This document shows positions 23,960 to 35,344 of a DNA stretch of 64,000 nucleotides, piece after piece; position 1 is the stretch's first letter, and each line of letters opens with the position of its first letter. The stretch lies in the NCBI GenBank assembly GCA_023374045.1, contig CM041777.1:466641827-466705826 (forward strand), given 5' to 3'. The notes under the pieces were generated by a model. The model worked only from the letters and a program-made list of their open reading frames with translations, ran no database searches and was not told where the DNA came from. The position numbers and the translations under genes were made by a program. Source of the stretch: Limonium bicolor. Lineage: Eukaryota; Streptophyta; Magnoliopsida; Caryophyllales; Plumbaginaceae.

Positions 23960-25471
23960 TGCTAACAGAAAAATTGTTAGGATAAACTATATACAAAAGA
24001 ACAAAATAATTAAACTAATAATACTCTTAATCCTACAACTCTACTACGGGTAGCAAAATAAAACCCGGTCGGAGTATAGTGTAAATATATTACGACCGAG
24101 AGTATCGTACCCAAGGGACTTATAGAAAATTAGTCCTAATCCGGGCAAAAGCCTATTCTATAATAACAAGGGGGAATTGAAAATGTGATCCTAAACTAGA
24201 TAAATAAATAAATAAACTAACTTTGATTTGGGAAGATTATCAATGCAAAAGGTTCGTATGACCAATGATCAAAGGTGGCAAGTCTCAAAGAGGATTAGGT
24301 CTCGTAAAATGCATATGCCGGATGTGATGCCGGATCCTCGCTACCCGGCATACTCATGGCCTTGAACGTGCCGGATAACTTATACCCGGCATGCCATCCG
24401 GCACCATACATTTCGTAAACAACACTTCCAGATTCGGTTCTGACAAAAGGAACTCAATATTCATACTTGCATCGTGCATAGCCAATGCCGCGAATACAAC
24501 AGAATAATGGGAAATAAGAGATAAACCCTAAACCTTAAGTCTTGCTCCCGCTGAGGTGCAGAAGACAATGTTAAAGATTACCAAAATCCTAATCTATCCT
24601 ATTCTTGTCTTGTGAACATCAAATAGGACTTAGAGATAAGAGAATGAATAGCTACTTCATTCTACTTGTAAGAAGATTAGAACTCGGGTTAAGAAACTTG
24701 AAAATTCCATAAATGATCATAAGAGTTTTACAAGGAAATCATCCCTAACCAAAACCTAACAAGGATTCTGCATCACCATCCACACAACTACAAGAAGAGA
24801 ATACAAAGGGGGAGAAGGAGATGTTAATAGCCTTAACCCTGACAAGGTCTTCTTCTTCTCTTGCGTGGATGGATCTGCAACGTTCCTTGGACACCAACAC
24901 TTGGAGTGGGGCAGAAACTGAGTGTGAATGGAGTGTATTTGGTGTGTTGAAATGTGTCAAATTGCTGCCTTCCTCGGCCTATTTATAGGCATTAATTGTG
25001 TCTTTGCCGGGCGTCGTGCCGGGTCCCCAATAGCCGGCACACGTGTTAAATGCGCCCAACTGTTAACGGTCGAAACCGTCGATGTCCGTGCGAAACAGTG
25101 CTTATGCCGGGTAGGAATTACCCGGCATCACACCCGGCAGCGGTTGGAAAACACGTGGATCACATGTGCTGTCGTATGGTCAATCGAGGCGATTTTACAC
25201 TCATGCCGGATAGCATTTACCCGGCATCACATCCGGCAAGGCTTCTTTCTGTTCTGTACTGCCGTGCAGAAACTACCCGGCATGGAGTCCGGCTTCAACT
25301 GAACTTTTGCCTAGAAAATCATTCCTTGCACATAAAACTCATAAAAACATAAATCTGTACAAATAATATATTTTAACACATAATAAGCATAAATAACATA
25401 AATATAACTTTATTTAGATAAATATAATACTAAATCTAGTGCATAAAATATGATAAGTCTGCGGCTTATCA
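23960..25471 (-). repeat. Athila-type LTR, right copy (5' LTR in sense)
   Basis: Same length as the left LTR, 1512 bp. Visible differences are few: one G in a G-run (about 24170), one A in an A-run, a TCT indel near 24850, one substitution near 24951 (G to A), and an AT-run change near 25365. Right-hand duplication CCCAT is at 25472-25476. Confidence 0.95.
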
Positions 25472-26380
25472 CCCATTGATGCTATTTTCTCTTCAAATGG
25501 GGAAAAACCATGGAGATGAACTTCTTTATTTTTGGATTTTGAAAAGAGAGAAGTGTATGGAATGATAAGAGGAGTTCAAATATGTAATTTATTTTTGATT
25601 TGGAGCTTTATCAAAGCTTGGGCATGGAGGAGAATGAAGAGAAGCCGTGGAAGGAGGGGGAGAGAGCTTCAAAATCAGCTGCACCAGAGGGAGAGGGGAG
25701 AAATCGCAAGGAAGGAGGGAAAATGAGGAAAGAGAACAGGAAAAAGAAAAGTGAAGAGGAGAGAGAGTGTTTTACCTTTTTAACTTGTTCCTTCTTTCTT
25801 TCTTTACTAGTTTGATGTGTGTGTGAGGGGCTGTCTCACTAATTAAAACCGGCCCACATGTATACGTAAGCTGGAGTGTATTTCGTCTTTTACAGAAAAC
25901 GCTTGTTTATTTACCCGGTTTTAGCACTATTCACTAACCGGGCCCGTTATCCAGAATTTTCTCGTTTCTTTAATTTTAATGGTTATTAAGCTCCCATTAA
26001 TGTTTATTTATAGTTATTTAATGAACTATAATTTTTACGGGTTCGTTTGACCACTTAATGTCACATTTTCGGGTTTTGTCAAAAAACGTGCGCTAAATCT
26101 TTATTAGCGTTTTAATACATTATTTGGATCCGTTTTCTTCGAGAATTGTTCCCATATATTATCTAGGCCTCATTAAGCCTTCCAAATCCGTTTAATACTC
26201 TTGTCGAGGTCGTATTCCTCTTAGTGTCACTTAATGCTCACTTTAGCGTTTTTCGCTTTCTAAGCGTTTTCCTTGTTTCTTTTGGCTTTATTCTTTTTAC
26301 CAAAATTCTATAGGCACTAATAGGCCCTCAATATCGTATTAGAGTAATTTAATCACCCTAATTAAGTTCGGGGTATTTCA

Positions 26381-26519
26381 CTGCAAGACAAACCATAAAA
26401 ATGCCTTCAACGTTTTTAACTTTGCTAGGTTGATTTTTAGAGTGTTTGGGGTAAGATTCATTTTGTTAATTAATAAGGTTCATTTTATTATTAAAGAATA
26501 TTCATTTTGCTAATGAATA
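26381..26519. other. Unassigned spacer between elements A and B
   Basis: 139 bp outside both LTRs, with three copies of TTCATTTT in an AT-rich background. It may be old target DNA. Nothing coding is seen. Confidence 0.5.
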
Positions 26520-27990
26520 TGAAATACCTCGAAATTAAAAATAGTGATTAATTAGGCTAATAAAATTTTCAGAAGCTTAATTATGCCTAAATAAATATTA
26601 GGGAACAAATCCCGAAGAAAACGGATCCTTAAAATGAATTAAAAACACAAATGAACCTTAAAGCGTGTTTTTTGAGGAAACCAGGAAAACGTGACTTTAA
26701 CCGGGTCAAATAGACTCGTAATAATTTTGGTCAACCAAATAGTCATTTTCAAAAATTAATGAAGGACTAGAACCAACAAAATTAATTAAACGAGAAATTC
26801 CGGAAAACGGGTCCCGGGAGTGAATAGTGCAAAGAAATTGGGATGTTATGGGGTGTAAATGTAATAAAGCAGAAAATTAATTCTTCCCCTTGTAAATATG
26901 TAACCTGCCCCTTATTTTATAACTGGGCATGTTTTGTGAGTGTAGCCTACACTCCCCTCTTTTATTTCCTTCTTATGTACTAAAGGACAAATGAATAAAG
27001 TAACAAAAAGTAAAATAAACCCTCTCTCCTCCCTTACTAGCTCTCTCACGTTTTTCTCTGCCCAGCACTCTTTCTTCTTCCTCTCTTCACAGTAATGGCG
27101 ATTAGTGAAATCCCCTCACAGCAGCCCACTTTCATTTCACATTTGAAAGCCTAAATTACCTCCAAAACCTACAAAAAATATACCGTTGGAATCCTCTTGT
27201 CAAGGAGATCAGTTTCCACCTTTCAAAAATCAAAAATCTCCAACTTCATTTCCATGGGTGAAACCGTTTTTGGAGCCTAAGGAACACCATTTGAAGCTCC
27301 ATATTATTCTTCTTGTTCTAAGGTAAGAAAAGGGACCAAGTTCTTCTTTTTCCATCTTTTCCCTTGCAAAATGAAAAACTCACGTGAACACCATTATTCC
27401 CTTGCTCAGCCGGTTTTGGTGTTCCATCTTGAGAGCTGAAGCATTGTCATTTTTCTATCCAAAACTCCATTAGAAGCTCTAGGTAAGACTTCCTAAGAGT
27501 TTTAAGTGGTTTCACACAAGTTAGGGTTTAATACTACGTTAGAAATTTTACTAGCTTTTGTGTATGTTGTGAGCCAAGATTTTAAACCCTATCCTATGTG
27601 GATTAAGTTGATTAGGATCTAATCGGGTCTTAGGTCCACTTATAACCTAATTAACTATGTCATATAACAGTAATTATTAAAACCTAAGCTAGCTCACTGG
27701 AACCTATTATGAGTCGCCTCCTAATTTTAACCTAGATCAAATCAGGAAAGGAGAGTTCGGGTTTGGGGGCTTGGTATACGACTTGTTAAGGGTTCAAATT
27801 ACTTTCATTACCCTTCCTAGGTCGTTTTTCCTCTACTTGGTTTATTTACGGCTTTCTACAAAGTTGTTTTTAACCTAGGTGCGCGCTTCTGTTTTTTTTT
27901 ATTTTAACGTTTTTTGACAGAACAAATAAAGGAAATTGAAAGTTACCTAAACTAGGGTTTCGGAGCAGAATTAGGTCAAATTTTGTTTCC

Positions 27991-28221
27991 GTCCGTAGCC
28001 ACGACCTAATGTCCGTAACCACGGACCTATTTAACCTATGTGAAAATAAAAGTCGAATTAAAAAAACAGAAAACACAAATTTGAAAAGTCCGGCCACGGA
28101 CAGTGTCCGTATCAGGCCAGGACATAGTTTAGCAAAACCTAATTTTTAATTAATTTTAAAATCCCGCCGCCGATCCGTGGTCCCTGGACCGTATTATCCG
28201 AGATCCCGGACAACCCACGGA
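27991..28221 (-). repeat. Palindromic units of the solo Tat LTR
   Basis: Units at 27991-28026 (36 bp, outer GTCCGT / ACGGAC), 28088-28123 (36 bp, outer GTCCGG / CAGGAC) and a longer compound at 28172-28221 (outer ATCCGTGG / CCACGGAC). The first two start 97 bp apart, longer than the 72 bp seen in other families. Confidence 0.75.
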
Positions 28222-28867
28222 CGGGGATTTTATGGTGGTTCACCGAAGGGTTTTTCGGCTCATAATTTAAATTCACGTGGAGCTGAAAGCTGTACAATAT
28301 GTTAGTAATTGAAAGATCGCAGTTTGAAGTCGATTCTGTATGAAACGTGATAAAACAAGTAACAAGGCAGAAGCAAAAGTTTACTATACAGAAGCCGAAA
28401 AGGGTTGGTTTGGCCCAAATTAGCAAGAGAGTTTTGTTTTTAATGAGGTGTGTTTAGAGTTATAACCTTTATAACCTTCAGATTCCTGGTGTTTCTTCAC
28501 GTCGGGATTCTTCGGTGGCCTCGTTGATGGCAGATCCGGAAGAACTTCGAACCCAGCTTCTGACTCCTTGTTGTTCTTGATGTTCTTCACGTTTTGGTGC
28601 TGTTTTGGTGAGGGTTTGATGATGGATAATGTTGTGGGAGTTGAAAAATGTGTTTTGGTGTTAATTTTGGTGAGATTTCGGTGTTTGATTGTGGCTCTGG
28701 AGTTCAAAACGTGAAGAGAGAGAGACGGCTGCCTTCTTTGAGAGTCTAGGGTTCTTGAGGTTCTGATTTAATCATGGGATAAGGTGCCTTATATAGGCTT
28801 CCTTAAAGATAGAAAAATCCGGTAAAAACCGAGATTTACCGATGTTTTAGCTCAAGCGCTTCCAAAA

Positions 28868-29100
28868 GGAATTTGATTATAAAATTTTACACATGGGTAA
28901 AGGATGATATTTCTGATTTTTCTAAAGTCGAATCGAATTTTTTGGATATTGGAATATTTTTAAATTCAATTTCTCGTCAGATTCAATCAGAAATTGCTAG
29001 AAAATTTTTGGAAATTCGAAAAATCAAAATTCCAAAGACATTATGCTTAAAATGTCATCCTTTATCATGGGTTAAAATTTCAAAGCATTTTGAATTGATT
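28868..29100. repeat. Imperfect fold-back in the Tat LTR
   Basis: The left arm around 28880-28920 (TTTTACACATGGGTAAAGGA) pairs imperfectly with the right arm around 29050-29090 (its complement reads TTTTAACCCATGATAAAGGA). A second dyad, CAATTTCT with AGAAATTG, lies at the centre near 28970-29000. The same structure is present at 36690-36922 and 43341-43570. A 76-codon plus-strand frame overlaps it but is antisense to the element and truncated in one copy. Confidence 0.55.
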
Positions 29101-30125
29101 TGACCCTTCTTTGGAGGAGAGAGAAAGCCTATATGGGGGCTTAGGAGCCTTGAAAAATTACAAAAATGCCCCTGGAGATGACTAAGCTGTCCCTAGTACT
29201 CTGAAATATGCCGATCGGACTGGGAACCCTTGCTACTAGCCTATTAGTAGAGACTCTCTTCCGGGGGGTTGAAATTTTGGGTATAACATATGTGTGTGCC
29301 TTGTTACGTGGCTGAAGCTTGGCCTAAATAAAATCAAGAAAACAAAGAAACAAGAGCTAAGAAGGAAAGAGTAGCAAGAAAGGAGAAGGAGAGAAAGGAA
29401 AAGAATCAAGAAACTTACTGTAATGAAATGCCTCTGTACAGATTTTAATATTTGTATATATGTATAAGTGAATTGCTTATTAATGCTTAGACCACTATAA
29501 CAGTAGGAAAGGAATGGGGTATATTAATGCGGACTGTATTGGTGGTTTAAAGCTTTTGAAAACAAGTAAATAAAATACTAAGTGTGAGTGTTAAGTGTGT
29601 GGTAAGTATTTAGAACATGTGAGAATAATGTATATATTGAGTAGGTTGTAAACTGTGTTGAGTGAGCAAATTTTGGTTGAGTGAGAATAATGTAGGGAAA
29701 CTCTGTCAAATTTTGGTTAGGAATTTAGGAACTTGAGTGCTGTTGACAGGATAGAACGTGGAGTTGTACAGAGAAGAAAAAAAATGAGATTTTCACCTTG
29801 GTTTGTATTTAGGAGGAAGGGGTGTAGTTGAGTATAACTAGAAATGGAGTAATGTGAGGTGTTTAACTAGTTTATGCTAGATTGAGAATCATTTAGCTAG
29901 TGGGAAGAAGAAAGGAAAAATCTGTAGCATCTGTTGAAGAAGAAAAACTAGCAGTGAAAATTTGTTAGTTGACAGATTATGATAGAGGTTGGATTAAGTT
30001 GGTTTTAAGTGCTTAATCAGTGTCAAAACATGCTAGGATATATGTAGGAAGATTGGGGAAGAAGTTGGTAAAAGTTTGGAGTTGAAACATAATAAAAAAC
30101 AAGCAAATTAACCATTACTGCACCT

Positions 30126-30378
30126 GGTCCGGGTTTGTAAACAAGTACAGAAACCCGGACCAGGCATAAAACTAGGCCGAATGTAGTGCAAAATGGATGG
30201 TCCGGGTTTATAAACTAGGACACAAACCCGGACCACCCCATTTTTACACCTGAGAGCAATCAGACCATGTGGTCCGGGTTTGTAAACAAGTACACACACC
30301 CGGACCACCCATAAATCTTACCCGAGAGTGACCAAACATGTTGGTCCGGGTTTGTAAACCCGGACACAAACCCGAACC
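30126..30378 (+). repeat. 36-bp palindrome array, family B (4 units, 72-bp period)
   Basis: Units at 30126-30161, 30199-30234, 30271-30306 and 30343-30378, all exactly 36 bp, with starts 73, 72 and 72 bp apart. Outer cores are GGTCCGGGTTT and AAACCCGGACC (the last unit ends CGAACC; unit 3 has ACACCCGGACC). In unit 4 the middle copy AAACCCGGAC is clear; in others it is reduced to AAAC. The spacers resemble each other and those of family A in sense orientation. Confidence 0.92.
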
Positions 30379-31639
30379 ACCCCATTTTCTTCACAAAAAC
30401 TATTTTAAAGCCATTTTAAGATATGGGCTTGATAGGTAATGATGGTATAAGGTAATTAAGACTTGATTAATGATTTTTAAAGGTCATTAACGCTATAAAC
30501 AAGCTTATGAAATAATTTTAAGTAAGTAACATAAGTAAATGGATTTGAATAACAATGAGTTAGTAAGTATAAACCGGAAAGTGTTAGGGAAGTAATAAGT
30601 AAGGTTGATTATAGATAATTAACCACCCAACTGTATGTATGTGGTAAATGATAATTGAAACCGGAAAGGACAATTTTAGGGATTTTTATAAGTATAAAAT
30701 ATGAATTTTATAAAGTTAGGGGTAAGTAAGGTAATTACCGAAAGCTTTGACGCGTAAAACAGAAATTTTAATATTTAAGGGGTTAGTATAAAATTCTGGA
30801 AAGGTTTTGGAAATTAATTGATGATATAATTTAAAGAAGGATTATAATATATGGTTTAGGTATTAAGGGTAATAATTATAAAATCTATGGGTATAAAACT
30901 TAATTACTGAAATATTTGGGTATAAGAATGGAACTTAAAGACCTTAGGGGTCAGCTTGTAAATTCGGTGAAGTTTTGGGTTAAAGTGAGGTTTAAATAAT
31001 TAAGGTGTATAATATAAGGTTTTAAGTACTTAAAATGGAAATTTACAAAATAAAGGGGGCTATAATGTAATTATGAGGAAGCTGTGGGTGAACAACCAAA
31101 TTTGAATAAGCTAAGGGTTACCCGTAAATACAAATATACATATGCATGTATATTATGATGTTAAGATACCTTATGTTATAAATTAATAAGGTAAATAATA
31201 TAACAAGTATGGAATATGGGGTGGTTTTGTAAATAAACAAAACATATAAGATGACATAGGAATTTTTGGAAGAATATTGGGCCATTAGGAAATTGTATAC
31301 ACACTATGTGTATATAGTAGTGTTTGAGAACCTTGGTTTATAACTTAATAAGACTAGAAGTGTAGTGGTTATAATATATGGGTTGATTTTATAAATAATC
31401 AAAATATGTGGGGAAAAGATTGTTATTACCGAAAGTATATACAGGTTGTTTAGGGAATTTTAAAGTTTGAACATAATATATTATAAAGTTTTGGATGATA
31501 TAATGAGACATTATATCAAGTATGAAAGAATATATTATAAGAGGGGCTCTATAAAATTTTATCATGTGAGCTTGTAACATAGCATGAGGATATAGTATGA
31601 ATAACAAGCCACATACGAGATTGTGCTACTACGAGTGGA

Positions 31640-31926
31640 AACGTAAATGTAACGACAACCGTATTGTAAATGTTTACAGTGGGGTAATATTTTACATACA
31701 CGCGAATAGTACGTAAACAATGACGTATAGTTACAACTATAATATATATGTAATTGTTTGTATATATATATATGTATAGATAAGCCGCATACTTACGCAA
31801 ATATAACTACGCGAATTAGTTTGTATAACGAAATGTTTAAACGTCATGCATACAACGTAACGTTATTCCCGTATGCATGTAAACCGATAATTACGTAAAC
31901 AAAACGTGAACAAAACTTCCACGTGG
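31640..31926 (+). promoter_or_regulatory. ACGT-rich cluster in LTR-B
   Basis: Repeated ACGTAA/TTACGT motifs at about 31641, 31711, 31722 (TGACGTA), 31857 and 31893, and a CCACGTGG G-box at 31919-31926. Such cores bind plant bZIP or bHLH factors in many stress-responsive promoters. Whether they act here is unknown. Confidence 0.4.
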
Positions 31927-33233
31927 TAAATAATGCTACCGTAGCAACAATCACACACTCGTAAACTATAACAGGTAGCTGAAATTGAACCCCTAAGGCT
32001 AACGACCATTGAGACAAACAAGAGATCAATTAAGACTTATACACGGGTTGGAAGTACGGGTTGGTCTAGGTTAGTTAAGTAAATACGAGATATGTATATA
32101 CGTACTGATATTAGAAGAACGTGTATACCAGAGGTACGAGTGGGTAGAGACGAGCACTGTGAGCGCTAGAGTTTACGCGGGGGTTATCACGCGGGCAACA
32201 ACGGTGTAAGGTATGTTGGATTCTATGGTCTGAACCCTGATGGATTCTTTGAGTTCAGACATCTGTGTGCTAATTGCTTAAGATGATATGGTTGAAAATG
32301 CATGTGCTTATGAAATGTTATATGCTCGATTATTTAGCGTCTTATTACCGGTGCGCGAATGCCTTTGGGTATGGATATCAATTATTAATCGACTACGATA
32401 CGAGCAAGGATGGTAACACAATAAAGTACGACACTGTCTATAATATTCACTTTACCTAAGACTTAAAACTTAGGAAGAAAGGTTCGGTAATACCAACCTT
32501 AGAGCATTGGCACAGAACATGTATATAACCTAGATCTCTCATAGGTATGTGTAAGACCCTACAGGGCATCGAATAAATAAAAAAGGTATTCTCCAATGAA
32601 CTTACAACTAATAATGATGAGTCGGTTAAAACACTTAACTATGGAGAAATGGTGGTTGACGAGGTGGTGTGATATATGTACGGATAAATCCTGGTCTGCA
32701 TCCGTTCCAGCAGATTGCACAGTGTGATCACCAGAGGGGAGTCCATGCATGAAGCCCCTCGTTGAGGAATCCGATGATCGTCTTAGATCGTTGGGGTTGG
32801 GTACTAACGTAGGTACACGGCTTCGGGCCACACAGACGTTTCTCACGAGACGTTGGGGAAGCCAAATGATCTCGAATCATTGGCAATAGGACTACTGTCC
32901 AATAATAACTAAAACTTGGCGAGGTGTTAATGGGGAATTGTCCATCTAACGTGACACCCAAAGGATGATGAGAGAGTTGGTGGGAGCGGGGCTCCAGACG
33001 ATTGAATAACGAACTTGCGATTACGATTTCGATCTGGCGACTATTGTGCAAGGTTATTAATATGTTGTTTGTGATGATTACTTGGTGATTTGTTGCGTGT
33101 TTACATTCCGCTTTTACAGTCTTTTATATATACTTGTAAACTGGAACAACATGAAAATTGAATAGCATGCTAATCAAGATAGCTAATTAACTCATGTGGC
33201 CTAAAGGCAATTAGGATCATATAGTTCAACATA

Positions 33234-33275
33234 CTCAGCCTCGTGCTGAGCCTTTTGGCAACCACATTTTTGCAG
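33234..33275 (+). promoter_or_regulatory. LTR-end hairpin, T-run and CAGG (family B)
   Basis: CTCAGC (33234-33239) pairs with GCTGAG (33245-33250), followed by a T-rich stretch and TTTTTGCAGG at about 33268-33277. It is the same layout as in families A, C and E. Confidence 0.5.
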
Positions 33276-33634
33276 GTATACTATGATTGACGCTGGAGTG
33301 CGGGATTGGGTAAGGCTTTAAATTTGACTAGACTATATGTGTAGGAGGAATCATGGATTATGTCATTGTAATAGATACGTCAAGTGATGATCGATGTATA
33401 ATTGAATCTTGATAGCTGCTCACTAGTTCTTAGAGTTATGTGGATTCATCATGAGTTGTGTTAACCTTGTCATCACTGCGGATGGGTGGTTAAGCAGATG
33501 GATGGATGGTTGTGACACCCTCCTAGTTAGTGAGAGTGTTCCGCTGCGAATGTTGCGATTAATGTATTTTTAATTACTGTTACGAAGCGATTACGGTGAG
33601 AGTTAGGATTAATAGACGGGGGTGTTACAAAAAG

Positions 33635-33662
33635 TGGTATCAGAGCGATATACCGCTCTGAT
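33635..33662 (+). promoter_or_regulatory. Primer-binding site of element B inside a hairpin
   Basis: TGGTATCAGAGCGATA matches the initiator-Met tRNA type. Nine bases of it, ATCAGAGCG (33639-33647), are followed by the exact complement CGCTCTGAT (33654-33662), so the site could fold on itself. Confidence 0.85.
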
Positions 33663-35339
33663 GACGAGACTAGTAACGATAATGCGTTGTTTAGGATGAG
33701 GACTAAGGAACAGTGAGCATAGGACTTATCATGGGGAAACATGGGAAACGTGGTGAGGATCCGTCACTAGGAAATTCCTAGAAATGCAAAATATACTTGA
33801 GTGTTGGCCTGTAAAGGCATTGTAAATGTAGGAAGGTTGTGAATATGCAAATCACAAACTCCTTATATATACATATCGATTACCCTGGAGGTACTATCTG
33901 AAAGACGAAAGGTATACGTCTAATTACACGATTAGGAAAACCACCGTCGCTATGTAGACGAACAAAGTGGTGATGAGGGGTACGAAGTCACGAGAGGATT
34001 GTCGTTCCCATTATACCAATCATCTATGTCCATAACTATGACCAGTAAACTACTTGCAATAGGCAATCTTGGATGCCTAACCCCACCCTCCTCATCCCGG
34101 GGAACTAATGACAAATGAGGACCACATAGAGATGAAAAGTTCCACCAAATCGAGAAGACCCGACCTGGCCGCTATGGAGCGCTACACCAATAACACGGAA
34201 CCAGAACTTAAATGCAAGATACTAAGGACTAGATAAACCCGACAACGGTAAACTATTTAAAGGGATCTACTTGAACTCAGTAACAATTTAATGGAACCCT
34301 ACTAAGCGAGGGAATACCATACCATCGGCAATAAAAAGATCCAGCAAGATTAACGAATATGCGAAGATATGAGCGTATATATACCGCAATAGACATGCAT
34401 GGTATAATAATCCAACCTGCATGGTGCACTTGCTACAACAAGTGCTGCCATAATAAATTAATTTAGGAAGACGACGACGACCTGCAACGGTAGACAACTG
34501 TGAGAGCATATGGACCAAGTCCTCTGGGACTACAATAAGTAAATACCTAGAGAGGAAAAAGGGTCACATAACCCTGACAATGCGAGATGGACGAATACAT
34601 GAACAAAGGCGAAAGGAAGCCTAATGAAAACCCCCTCAGAAGGAGCAAAAACCTGAATTTTTGGGATACCCGGGCACTGAGCCTAACGCTCAGTGCGGGA
34701 TAGATAATCCTACAAATTTTACATTGACTTCATAAGAAGAATAAATATCACACTACACATACCCAAACTGGAAAATAAATGATAGATAAAGCCTGTTAAA
34801 TTGACTTACCTTGGGTAAACCTTCCATATTTTCAAAACCTTTTCGCACCTTCAAAGCCATTTTACGTGTCATTTAACCGTTCTTTCAACACACACCCATT
34901 AAGCCTACGAACGAAAGACGAGAGTATACGGGTAGAGCTACACTAAAAGATTTGACCGAGCAAAACCCCACTCAAGAAAAGCTCTAACCATTAACAAGCG
35001 AACTATCATCGCGAGAGAATTTGAAATGCCAAAGATGGAGATCGAAGAAGATGTAATGATTAAATACACCCAATGCGCTTAAGAGAACAATGAATGCACA
35101 AATTAGGAACCCCAAGATATGACAGGGACATGGGACATGGGACGGGTGCCTCAAATACTAACCCGATCCCCATCCATGGAGAAGCTGACAACTAGTATAG
35201 CTTGATAGATTGAGCCGGATACGATGTCTAGAGAATACCAATTATCACATGTAAAGGATGACGCATATATCATTGATAAACACGGGACAAACACCCAAAT
35301 CAATCCCAAAGATCTCAGATAACATCATAATGTGAAAAC

Positions 35340-35344
35340 TCTAG
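35340..35344. repeat. Target-site duplication TCTAG of the Tat-type element
   Basis: TCTAG at 35340-35344 is repeated at 43762-43766, directly outside both LTRs. Confidence 0.93.

Larger units (their letters stand above)
19225..25471 (-). mobile_element. Athila-type gag-only LTR retrotransposon, 6247 bp
   Basis: Complete element in minus orientation with two 1512-bp LTRs, an Asp-tRNA-type PBS, a broken gag and a purine-rich 3' end, but no pol at all. The LTRs differ only by a few single-base changes and 1-bp indels in short runs, so the insertion is recent. Because gag is frameshifted and pol absent, its enzymes must have come from other elements; this matches the gag-only (TR-GAG-like) non-autonomous class. 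It lies in LTR-A3. Confidence 0.93.
15767..26380 (-). mobile_element. Family A LTR, complete copy (LTR-A3) split by an Athila-type insertion
   Basis: LTR from TGTAACTCCCC at the left to GGGGTATTTCA at the right. Removing the insertion 19225-25471 and one copy of its 5-bp duplication leaves about 4362 bp, close to LTR-A2. It is the outer 5' LTR of the right unit in sense orientation. It carries the palindrome array (17804-17982), the terminal hairpin (16178-16208) and the purine-rich tract (25685-25768). The next 139 bp belong to neither family A nor family B. Confidence 0.86.
27568..29288 (-). mobile_element. Solo Tat-type LTR
   Basis: 1721 bp from TGTGAGCC to GGGTATAACA, homologous to both LTRs of the element at 35345-43761. 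Flanked by perfect 5-bp duplications TATGT (27563-27567 and 29289-29293), so it arose by recombination between the LTRs of a full insertion. It carries the same palindromes, TATA box (minus, 28789-28797) and fold-back as the full element. Confidence 0.93.
26520..33629 (+). mobile_element. Family B 5' LTR, about 5.4 kb plus a nested solo LTR
   Basis: Opens with TGAAATACCTCG and ends with GGGGGTGTTACA immediately before a PBS, so orientation is plus. Without the solo LTR (27568-29288 and one TATGT) its length is about 5384 bp, unusually long. Early blocks match families A and E: AAAACGGATCCTTAAAATG near 26617 and GACTCGTAA...ATTTTGGTC near 26713. Later it holds diverged repeats with AAATCTGTAGCA (29918), the palindrome array (30126-30378), an ACGT-rich stretch (31640-31926) and a terminal hairpin (33234-33250). 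No protein frame is credible. Confidence 0.8.
33630..35344 (+). mobile_element. Family B interior, first part, with PBS
   Basis: Begins AAAAG then PBS TGGTATCAGAGCGATA (33635-33650). The following 1.7 kb is AT-rich without a coding frame. I see no gag motif on the plus strand. It is cut at 35344 by the Tat-type insertion (duplication TCTAG) and resumes at 43762. Confidence 0.65.

Noticed and set aside
28873..29103. 76-residue frame present in three Tat LTRs as a possible small gene
   Set aside because: It is antisense, lies in a fold-back AT-rich region, is truncated in the copy at 43346, and shows no pattern of protein-level conservation that I can see.
30126..30378. CRISPR-like array: 36-bp palindromic repeats with 36-bp spacers
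   Set aside because: The spacers resemble one another rather than being unique, the repeats are diverged, there are no cas genes, and the arrays lie in plant LTRs at the same place in several families.
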